Shown here piece after piece: positions 55,932 through 64,000 of a stretch of DNA of 64,000 bases. Source of the stretch: Rhizobium etli CFN 42 (lineage in GTDB: Bacteria > Pseudomonadota > Alphaproteobacteria > Rhizobiales > Rhizobiaceae); contig NC_007761.1 of assembly GCF_000092045.1 (NCBI RefSeq), positions 251,001-315,000 of the forward strand, written 5' to 3'. Below the pieces are notes generated by a model. That model did not search any database, was not told the origin of the DNA, and saw only the letters and a program-made list of their open reading frames with translations. The stretch's first letter is position 1; every line of letters starts with the position of its first letter. The position numbers were made by a program, and so were the translations under genes.

Positions 55932-57004
55932 ATGATGATATCGCAATCGGTCCGGAATTTCGAGAACTGGCTGACCGGCGAACTCGGCGACGATCTCGTC
56001 AAGAAGGATCTGCGGGAGAAGCACAAGAAGATGCGCAGCAGCGCGTTCGTCTTCCTGCGCGCCACCTATTGGCGCTGGTGCGAAACCATCCTCGACATCT
56101 GCCAGGACCTCGCAGGCGCGCCTGAAGTGCTGGCGATCGGCGATACGCATCTGGAAAATTTCGGCACCTGGCGCGACGTCGAGGGCCGGCTCGTCTGGGG
56201 CGTCAATGATTTCGATGACGCGGCGGTTATGCCTTATGCGCTCGACCTCGTTCGTCTGGCGGCAAGCGCCATCCTGGCGCGCGGCGACAGCGGCCCGTCC
56301 GTCCGCATGATCGGCGAACTGATCCTCACCGGCTATCGCCGGGGCCTTGAAAATCCGCTGCCCGTCATCCTCGAACGTGACTACAAATGGCTACGCCAAG
56401 CATTGGTGCTGCCGAATGCCGAACGCCGGGAATTTGGGAGAAATACGAGACGCTGCGTCCCGGCAAGAAACTGGTTCCTTCCGCCTATATCAGGGCGCTT
56501 ACCGGTGCATTGCCGCCCGGCTCAGGTCGCTTCGTGGCGAAGCCGCATCGCGCCGGCACCGGCAGTCTCGGTCGGCCGCGTTTCGTCGCCTATAGCGAAT
56601 GGCAGGGCGGGCCGGTTCTGCGCGAGGCGAAGGCGCTGGTGCCGTCAGCCTTGTCGCTTTGCCGCGGGCCGCAGCATGGGACGATCCATGCAGGCAAGAT
56701 TGCCGGAGGGCGGATGCGCTCGGCCGTTCCACATTATGCCGTCTCCGGCCGGATCCTCCTGCGCCGGCTCTCGCCGAACAGCCGCAAGATCGAGATCGAC
56801 AAGCACCCGGAAATCCTGCTTGCGCCAACGATGCTCGAGCTGACGGGCTTCGAGATCGCCAACTGCCATTCCGACGATCCGACGGCGGCGGCGGCGATCC
56901 TGGACGATCTGCGGGTGCGCGGGAGCGAATGGTTGCATGAAGCGGCAAGGGCCGCCGCATCGGCGATCAGTGCCGAGCAGAAGGCCTATGCGCGCGTCGG
57001 CTGA
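55932..57004 (+). pseudogene. DUF2252 family protein, split by a 1-bp frameshift
   Basis: DUF2252 proteins resemble aminoglycoside phosphotransferases/kinases. The first frame (from ATG 55932) reads LAIGDTHLENFGTW, then VWGVNDFDDAAVMPYALDLV, as expected. At about 56433 one T is missing from the run after GAA: the frame goes from ERREF to GRNTRR instead of WEKYETLRPG. The second frame continues with EKYETLRPGKKLVPSAYI to HEAARAAASAIS and ends at 57004. Together they give about 357 residues. The stop overlaps the convergent DUF1513 gene by 19 bp. It may be a real mutation or a sequencing error in TTTGGG. Confidence 0.85.
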
Positions 57005-58083
57005 GAGATCCGAACGATGTGCTGATCCCATGCGACAGAGCTGCGGGTCTGCAGGAAATCCCCGTCATAGGAGGAGACGGCAAAGCCCTCTTTCGCCGGC
57101 GCGATGCCCGCTGCATCCGCAATTGTCGTCTCGGCCAGCACCTTGCCCGTCCTCGCGTCGATCGTCACAGAGGCGCCGCCTTTCGGCGAGGTGACGCCGA
57201 CGAGGCCTTCGCTACGATTGACGGCGATCGCGCCGACGTAGTTGGCAAGCCTGCGCGTCGTCTCTTCCGGCAGGTCGACGAAGGAAAGATCCTCCCCCTT
57301 GGCGAAATGACCGACAAGCGGCGGCAGGTCCTTGCGGCGGCCCTCGTACTGGCAGGCGAACCAGATGCGGCCGTCGCCGTCGAGGTCGACGTGGCGGGTC
57401 GACAGCTGCGACCATTCGGCCGGCAGCACGTGTTTTTCGATCAACGCGCCCGTCGTGGCATCGATCAGGACCAGCGATGGCTGCATCGCCCCGAGATTGA
57501 GCTTGATGCGGCCGAAGTCCGGATGCGTCTCGATGCCGCCATTGGCAACGATGAGAAGGCGCCCGTCATCGGAAACGGTCATGTCGTGCGGGCCGATGCC
57601 GTACGTCTCGAATTCACCGATGCGGGTGAAACGGTCGGTCGCGTTGTAGATGCCGATCATGCCGCGATTGCCATCGAAATCATTCTCGCTGGCGTAGAGA
57701 ATGCGGCCATCGGGCGAGAAGACGCCGTGGCCGTAGAAATGCCGGTCTGCCCGGGAGTTGATGACGATCGGCTGGCTCCTATGCCTGACATCGAAGATCA
57801 TCGCATAGGTGCCGGGCCGGCGCGCAAAGGCGACGGTCTTGCCGGTGGCGGCGCTGAAGGCCATGCCGTGAGCTCGGGCAGGTAGCGCCAACTGATCGAT
57901 GATTTCGCCGCGCTCTGTCACCGTCGCGATGGCAAAGGAGCCGTCGGCGGCGCGAATGCCCGAGGCGTAGACGGCGTCCGAGCGCTCCAAGGCCATCAGC
58001 GACCTTGGCGTCAAGGCCGCAAGGAAGCCGATTCCTGCCGCCTTGACGAAGCTGCGTCGATCGATCGTGGTGCTTCGTATCAT
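56986..58083 (-). CDS. DUF1513 family protein, Tat-exported
   Basis: A 365-residue predicted beta-propeller. The N terminus RRSFVKAAGIGFLAAL is a twin-arginine signal, so it is exported folded to the periplasm. GPHDMTVSDDGRLLIVANGG and FGRIKLNLGAMQPSLVLID are family marks. DUF1513 genes often accompany imelysin and di-heme genes in iron-related operons, as here. I chose ATG 58083, because the longer frame hides the signal. It starts 5 bp downstream of the upstream imelysin gene. Confidence 0.87.
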   Translation of the reverse strand: MIRSTTIDRRSFVKAAGIGFLAALTPRSLMALERSDAVYASGIRAADGSFAIATVTERGEIIDQLALPARAHGMAFSAATGKTVAFARRPGTYAMIFDVRHRSQPIVINSRADRHFYGHGVFSPDGRILYASENDFDGNRGMIGIYNATDRFTRIGEFETYGIGPHDMTVSDDGRLLIVANGGIETHPDFGRIKLNLGAMQPSLVLIDATTGALIEKHVLPAEWSQLSTRHVDLDGDGRIWFACQYEGRRKDLPPLVGHFAKGEDLSFVDLPEETTRRLANYVGAIAVNRSEGLVGVTSPKGGASVTIDARTGKVLAETTIADAAGIAPAKEGFAVSSYDGDFLQTRSSVAWDQHIVRISQPTRA

Positions 58084-58087
58084 CGCT

Positions 58088-59191
58088 TCAGTCTCCGTCC
58101 GAAAAGGAAAAGCCGGCCGAAAGGCCGACGGCCGAGCCATATTCGTCGCTTATTCTGGTGATCAGCTGGCGGCTGTCGGCAAGCAATGCATCGAGCTTGG
58201 CCTTCTCGGCATCGCTCACAGCGACGTCGATGTCGGGATTGAGCTTCGGCACGCTGTCGAGCAGCGATTTGAAATCCGCGTCGATCGAAGCCTCGACCGA
58301 CCGTTTGTCCGCCGGCAGAAGCTCGGCCATGCCGGCCTTCTGCCAGAGCGTCCGCAGGCCTTCCAGATTGGCGGCCATGGATTTCCAGGTATTCTTCGAA
58401 CGCCAGTAGATGGCCATGCGCGGCCGCGGCGCGGTGTCCTTGCCCTTGTAGAACTGCTCCAGCCGTTGGTCGCGGACATTCTCCGCGCCGTGGACGAGAA
58501 TGCCGAGCAGCGCGGTCACGGCTTCCCTATTGTCCATGAAATCATTGCTCTGCGGGCCTGGATGTTTCCAACTCGCCTGCACGCCATCGGGCTTTTCCCA
58601 GGCGGCGACGACTTCGCCCGCCTCACGCTGGATATTGCCGGCGACCGCCTGGCCGTAAAGGCAGCGGAATCCGCCCTTCTGCTTGACGAGGTCCTCCGAG
58701 CCGCTGCCGTAGAGCACATATTCCAACGCCGTCAGGCCTTGCAGCGCGACGCTTTTGTCGGCGATGGCATCGACGGTGGCGTCCTTCGGATCGGCCTTGG
58801 CGATCAGCGCTTGCACCTGCTTCAGGCCCACGCCCTTGCGGTCGGGGTAAAACAGGATGTGCTCGAAGAGATTGTCCTGGATGACGGGCCCGGTCTGGAC
58901 GATCTCGATGATCGACCAGTAGCGGATCGTATCGTCGAATGCGGATTTGGCCTTGTCGAGCGTCTGCTGCGTGCCGTCGCTGCAGAGATCCTTCATTGCC
59001 GTCGTCAGCCGGGCGGCCGATTGCTGCATGTTGCGATAGCCCGGGCGGATCACCTCGTCGACGGCGCGCTGCATGACGGCGGGAACGGCATCCTCGTTCA
59101 GCCCTGCCTGAGGAGCGGCGGTCTGAGCGGCCGCCGACGTGGCGAGGCCGATCAGAGTGAGGCAGAGCAGCGGGTGCCAAAGGCGCATCAA
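58088..59191 (-). CDS. Imelysin family protein (second copy)
   Basis: A 367-residue periplasmic protein with a Sec signal peptide (about residues 1-22). It matches the imelysin/IrpA-like fold: VMQRAVDEVIRPGYRNMQQS at the start and LQGLTALEYVLYGSG in place of the GxHxxE site. The histidine of GxHxxE is Thr here, so metal binding may differ from the first copy. It overlaps the di-heme gene by 4 bp. Confidence 0.88.
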   Translation of the reverse strand: MMRLWHPLLCLTLIGLATSAAAQTAAPQAGLNEDAVPAVMQRAVDEVIRPGYRNMQQSAARLTTAMKDLCSDGTQQTLDKAKSAFDDTIRYWSIIEIVQTGPVIQDNLFEHILFYPDRKGVGLKQVQALIAKADPKDATVDAIADKSVALQGLTALEYVLYGSGSEDLVKQKGGFRCLYGQAVAGNIQREAGEVVAAWEKPDGVQASWKHPGPQSNDFMDNREAVTALLGILVHGAENVRDQRLEQFYKGKDTAPRPRMAIYWRSKNTWKSMAANLEGLRTLWQKAGMAELLPADKRSVEASIDADFKSLLDSVPKLNPDIDVAVSDAEKAKLDALLADSRQLITRISDEYGSAVGLSAGFSFSDGD

Positions 59192-60726
59192 AGTGACTCC
59201 AGGAATGTAATCAGGGCCGCTCTGTCGTCTTTTGACAGCGCGGAGAAAGCGTTGCGGGCCTTTTCAGCTTCGCCGCCATGCCAGAGGATCGCTTCGGTGA
59301 GGTCCCGCGCACGGCCGTCATGCAGGAAAAAGCTGTGTCCGCTGACAGTCCGGGTCAGTCCTATACCCCATAGCGGCGGCGTGCGCCATTCACGTCCGCT
59401 TGCAAGCCCGACCTGTTGGCCATCGGAAAGGCCGTCGCCCATGTCGTGCAGGAGAAAATCGGAATAGGGCCAGACCAGCTGGAAGGATTGCGCCTTGTTG
59501 GTCGCATCCCGGCGGGTGACGAATTTCGGCACATGGCAGGAAATGCAGCCGGTTTCGTAAAAGATCCGCTTGCCGCGCAGCGTGTCAGGGAAGCTCGCCT
59601 TGCGGCGCGCCGGAACGGCGAGATTTTCCGAATAGAAAGTCACGAGATCGAGAATGGGACCCGGTGCTTCTTCTGCGCCCAGCCATTCTTGCACGCCGGT
59701 CGGCATTGCCTGACATTTCTTTTCCGCCTCGGTGCAATCGCCATGCGCGTCCGGCTGGTCGGGCGTCGAAATACCGATATCATTGGCGAAGGCGTCCGCA
59801 TTCTGGTCGCGCACCGTGGCGTTCTGCGCCTTCAAGCCGAAGCGGCCGAGCGCGATCTTTCCGCTGCGGTGGTCGCGCACGATCGCCGCCTTGCCGGAGG
59901 TGCCGTCGCCATCGGCATCGTCGGGATCGGCATGGGCAAGGATATCGGCCGCGGGGATCGCCTCGATCAGCCCGAGGCCGATCATGGCGGGGGCGACACG
60001 CGCCGAGATCGTCGTCGATGCATCGAGTGGTCCATAGGCCAGGTTGGTCGCGGCGTAATGCGGTCGGCGCAGCGATACGATCTCGCCGTCGCCAAGCTTT
60101 ACCGTCCCCTCATCATAGCGGATCGTCATCCGGCCTTCACCGGCGAGGCCGGGAACGGCAAGATCCTGCAGCTGATGGCCATAGACCGGATCGGGGAAGT
60201 TGAGGATGTCAGCGCTTGCGATCGCCTTTTCTTCTTCCGGCGTCCTGGCTGCGCGGGAAAGCCGCAGGAACATCGACACGGCGCTCGGTCCCCTTTCCGG
60301 CGGTTTGCCGCGGCCGTCATTGACATGACAGCTCATGCAGGAGCGGGCGTTGAAGAGTGGCCCGAGCCCATCTGAGGCCTGCGTCGAGGAGGGCGCGGAA
60401 ACCCAGAGTTTGCGGAAGAGCGCATTGCCGAGCTTGAAATTCTGCTCTTCCTCGAAAGGCATGTTGGCCGAAATATGCGTGAAGCTGTCTTCGGTGACCG
60501 GATCGATCGAGGTCGTCGCACCCGCCTGCATTGCTTCGTATTGTTCGGCCTTTGAAAAGTCCTTGGTCGGCCGGGTGACGTCGGCGACGCGTTTGAGATC
60601 GGCCTCGGAGAGGTCGGCGCGTTTCGCCGGCAGATCGAAACCGGCGGCAATCGTTGCGGAAAATCCGGAAAGCAGGGCGCAGAGCGCTGCGCTGGCGATC
60701 AATCGGGGGGCCGGAGCATGCGACAT
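59188..60726 (-). CDS. Di-heme oxidoreductase (c-type, thiol oxidoreductase-like)
   Basis: A 512-residue periplasmic protein with a Sec signal peptide (about residues 1-29). Two CxxCH heme sites are visible: RSCMSCHVNDGRG and TGCISCHVPKF. It belongs to the di-heme oxidoreductase family found in iron operons with imelysins. It likely transfers electrons or oxidises iron. It starts 46 bp after the upstream imelysin gene and overlaps the next gene by 4 bp. Confidence 0.9.
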   Translation of the reverse strand: MSHAPAPRLIASAALCALLSGFSATIAAGFDLPAKRADLSEADLKRVADVTRPTKDFSKAEQYEAMQAGATTSIDPVTEDSFTHISANMPFEEEQNFKLGNALFRKLWVSAPSSTQASDGLGPLFNARSCMSCHVNDGRGKPPERGPSAVSMFLRLSRAARTPEEEKAIASADILNFPDPVYGHQLQDLAVPGLAGEGRMTIRYDEGTVKLGDGEIVSLRRPHYAATNLAYGPLDASTTISARVAPAMIGLGLIEAIPAADILAHADPDDADGDGTSGKAAIVRDHRSGKIALGRFGLKAQNATVRDQNADAFANDIGISTPDQPDAHGDCTEAEKKCQAMPTGVQEWLGAEEAPGPILDLVTFYSENLAVPARRKASFPDTLRGKRIFYETGCISCHVPKFVTRRDATNKAQSFQLVWPYSDFLLHDMGDGLSDGQQVGLASGREWRTPPLWGIGLTRTVSGHSFFLHDGRARDLTEAILWHGGEAEKARNAFSALSKDDRAALITFLESL

Positions 60727-60771
60727 TTCAGGGTCCGGGCCGCTCCGACTTTTGAAGCGGCCCGCCTTTGC

Positions 60772-62046
<1,275 letters not shown>

Positions 62047-62126
62047 GATCCTCTCCTGTGACGGGTCTTCCGCCTAATCGGGCTCCGTCTCTTCGCGCAA
62101 AAGCAAACTGGTGTCAAACGCTCTAG

Positions 62127-62143
62127 TTTGGAATAATTTTAAG
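62127..62143. promoter_or_regulatory. ICE-like box upstream of the imelysin operon
   Basis: TTTGGAATAATTTTAAG matches the TTTAGAA-N3-TTCTAAA Irr box at 11 of 14 arm positions. It is about 80 bp upstream of the first imelysin start, a suitable place for iron control. It is imperfect, so the call is tentative. Confidence 0.5.
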
Positions 62144-62214
62144 ATGAGAAGGCGCTGCAACACGCTTGTTTCGCAACGCATTCGCCTTGAGAAACCGGCG
62201 GCAACCACGCCGAG

Positions 62215-63504
62215 TCAGGCTTTCCGCTGCATGCGGCAGAAGAAGAAGCCGTCCGTATCGGTGGAAGCAGGCGTTAGCGTCACCGTCAGGCCGTCGGAAG
62301 AATGCGGATGCGGGGCATCCTTGCCGAACAGGCCGTCCCAGGCCGGCAACGCACTGACGATCTGGAAGTCGGGATTGTCGGCCGTGAAGCGGCGCACCTG
62401 TTCTTCGTTCTCCTGCGGCAGCACCGAGCAGGTGACGTAGATCAGCTCGCCGCCCGTTTTGACAAAGCCGCTCGCCTGCGCCAGCGCATCCTGCTGCTGG
62501 GCGGTGCGCTCGGCGAGGTTTTTTGCCGTCAACCGCCATTTCGTGTCAGGGCGGCGGCGCCATGTGCCGGTGCCGGTGCAGGGGGCGTCGACCAGCACCT
62601 TGTCGCAGCGTCCGGCAAGGCCGAAGAGCCCTTTGACGTCATCATGCACCTGGACATTGCGCGTGCCCGCCCGCTTCAGCCGTTCGATGATCGGCGCCAG
62701 CCGTCTGCGGTCGGCGTCGTAGGCGTGGACCTGTCCCTTGTTCTGCATGGCGGCCGCCATGGCGAGCGTCTTGCCGCCGCCGCCGGCGCAATAATCGAGG
62801 ATCTGTTCGCCGTCTTTGGCGAGCACCAGGTCGGCGACGATCTGCGATCCCTCGTCCTGAACTTCGAACCAGCCCTTTTGAAACGAAAGCTCGGCTGTGA
62901 CGTTGGGCAGACGCGAGGCGCCTTCGCCGGCGGCAATCCGGATGCCGTAGCGGGCGATTTTCGCAGCATGCGCGCCGGCGCGTTCGAGCGCCTTGACGGC
63001 CTTGTCGCGGGAGGCCTTCAGGATGTTGGCGCGCAGATCGAGTGTCGGTCGCGCCGCAAGTGCCTGTGCCTCGGCCAGCCATCCGGCGCCGAAGGCCTGT
63101 TCGAAGGAGGGTTGGACCCATTCGGGAATATCGCCGCGGATATGCGGCGGCGCGTCGTCGAGCGAGCGGCTTGCAAAGGCGGCGAGGGCGTCGGCTGAAA
63201 GCGGCGTCGGCGCAAACTTGTCGTCCGCCAGGTCGGCGCCGAGACTGTCGGGTGTGAAGCCCCATTGGCGGAACATGACGGCATGGGCAATGGCCGAAGC
63301 GCTGTCGTCATCCATCAGCCAGGCATGGGAAAGCCGCATGCGCAGCGCGTCATAGACGATGTTGCCGATTGCGGCGCGGTCGCCGGAGCCGGCGAAGCGA
63401 TGGGCAAGACCCCAATCCTTCAGCGCGTCGGCGACAGGTCGCTTGCGGGCATCGATATCCGCGAGCACTGAAATCGCCCCTTCGAGGCGGCCGCCCAGAC
63501 GCAT
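62215..63504 (-). CDS. RsmB/NOP family RNA m5C methyltransferase
   Basis: A 429-residue SAM-dependent cytosine-5 RNA methyltransferase. The SAM site is ILDYCAGGGGKTLAMAAAM. The two family Cys residues are in VDAPCTGTGTWRR and YVTCSVLPQENEEQ. The N-terminal half resembles the NusB-like helical domain. It likely methylates 16S rRNA like RsmB (C967), but the exact site cannot be assigned. It is divergent from the imelysin-type operon side only by the 168-bp gap. Confidence 0.92.
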   Translation of the reverse strand: MRLGGRLEGAISVLADIDARKRPVADALKDWGLAHRFAGSGDRAAIGNIVYDALRMRLSHAWLMDDDSASAIAHAVMFRQWGFTPDSLGADLADDKFAPTPLSADALAAFASRSLDDAPPHIRGDIPEWVQPSFEQAFGAGWLAEAQALAARPTLDLRANILKASRDKAVKALERAGAHAAKIARYGIRIAAGEGASRLPNVTAELSFQKGWFEVQDEGSQIVADLVLAKDGEQILDYCAGGGGKTLAMAAAMQNKGQVHAYDADRRRLAPIIERLKRAGTRNVQVHDDVKGLFGLAGRCDKVLVDAPCTGTGTWRRRPDTKWRLTAKNLAERTAQQQDALAQASGFVKTGGELIYVTCSVLPQENEEQVRRFTADNPDFQIVSALPAWDGLFGKDAPHPHSSDGLTVTLTPASTDTDGFFFCRMQRKA

Positions 63505-63660
63505 TCACATGTCTCCTATTGCCGTGGCATGTGAACGATCCGCGCTGATGCGACAGTCGCGGGGCGGATGGGTCACAAGTCTCAACCGCGTGGTAGCCGC
63601 GATTGACGGCAAGAGCAAGCGCGGCTGACGGCGCAGCCGGTTGTTAAGAGGCTTACGGCC

Positions 63661-64000
63661 TTAGCTGATAACCTGGTAGCAGACCTTCGCAGTGCCCGAG
63701 CTCACCATGCCGATATTCTGCGCGGCTGCCCGCGACAGGTCGAGCACGCGGCCCCGAATGAACGGACCTCGATCGTTGATCCGAACGACGACGGTGCGGC
63801 CATTGTTGCGGTTGGTGACCTTCACCTTGGTGCCGAATGCGAGCGAACGATGCGCAGCAGTCAAGACGGCGGGGTTCATACGTTCCCCGGAAGCAGTTTT
63901 GGAGCGAAGCGCGTACCATGAAGCACCGCCGCAGCCATTTCCAGCAAAACTCTCCGCCGGAAGCATGGAAGAGCAGGCTGCAATAGTTACGGCAGCGACA
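63661..64000 (-). CDS. RlpA-like septal/cell-wall lipoprotein (5' end outside the window)
   Basis: Double-psi beta-barrel protein of the RlpA family. [20 protein letters not shown] is the start of the barrel, then [17 protein letters not shown] and [18 protein letters not shown]. The frame does not stop at ATG 63966: it remains open to the window edge, and the codons before it read TIAACSS, a lipobox with a lipidated Cys. So the gene continues past 64000 and the protein is a lipoprotein. RlpA proteins cut or bind denuded glycan at division sites. A C-terminal SPOR domain is absent. Confidence 0.85.
   Translation of the reverse strand, partial: VAAVTIAACSSMLPAESFAGNGCGGASWYALRSKTASGERMNPAVLTAAHRSLAFGTKVKVTNRNNGRTVVVRINDRGPFIRGRVLDLSRAAAQNIGMVSSGTAKVCYQVIS

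Overview
The window is chromosomal DNA of a fast-growing rhizobium. Rhizobium of the etli/leguminosarum group fits best, judging from protein style, high GC, BA14K and BTLCP families, an Irr-type iron box before mbfA, and an infC gene that starts with ATT. No rRNA genes or CRISPR array were seen. One tRNA gene, tRNA-Leu(CAG), is present.

Region 1, about 1-6745, is a mobile genomic island. A tyrosine integrase (5048-6655) abuts the 3' end of tRNA-Leu (6742-6826). The island's other end lies left of the window. It also carries a degenerate tandem array of about 19-bp units (1-228), a serine recombinase with an inverted-repeat-rich upstream region, and an mrr-type restriction gene. The mrr gene is broken twice: by a 1-bp deletion and by a complete IS66 element (1778-4575) with 17-bp terminal repeats and a perfect 8-bp target duplication (CATCCAAA).

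Region 2, about 6.8-26 kb, is core chromosome. It has a BA14K protein, a SelW-like protein, a glutamine amidotransferase, an O-acetyltransferase, a GFA protein, lepA, tenA with a divergent cupin regulator, an acetylpolyamine amidohydrolase-like gene with recX, a group III truncated globin facing mbfA across a perfect ICE box, a repeat-rich gap (18.6-19.1 kb), a BTLCP protease, and the translation cluster infC, rpmI-rplT, pheST.

Region 3, about 26-51.7 kb, is a patchwork of small metabolic and regulatory units. They include two aldo/keto reductases, LysR and MarR regulators set divergently to their likely targets, a GtrA/GT2 pair beside an STT3-like GT-C membrane protein, xseA, an M29 aminopeptidase, YbaK and Spx-like proteins, an Ogt methyltransferase, two SDRs and an AraC regulator. 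A truncated and frameshifted 2'-5' RNA ligase remnant lies at 44.7-45.06 kb.

Region 4, about 51.7-64 kb, starts with a short accessory patch carrying an unrecognised cysteine-rich protein. It is followed by guaA, a nucleosidase/thioesterase pair, a DUF2252 gene split by a 1-bp frameshift, and a four-gene periplasmic operon (imelysin, di-heme oxidoreductase, second imelysin, DUF1513) preceded by an imperfect ICE-like box, which suggests iron control. An RsmB-type methyltransferase and the 3' part of an RlpA-like lipoprotein gene, running off the right edge, finish the window.
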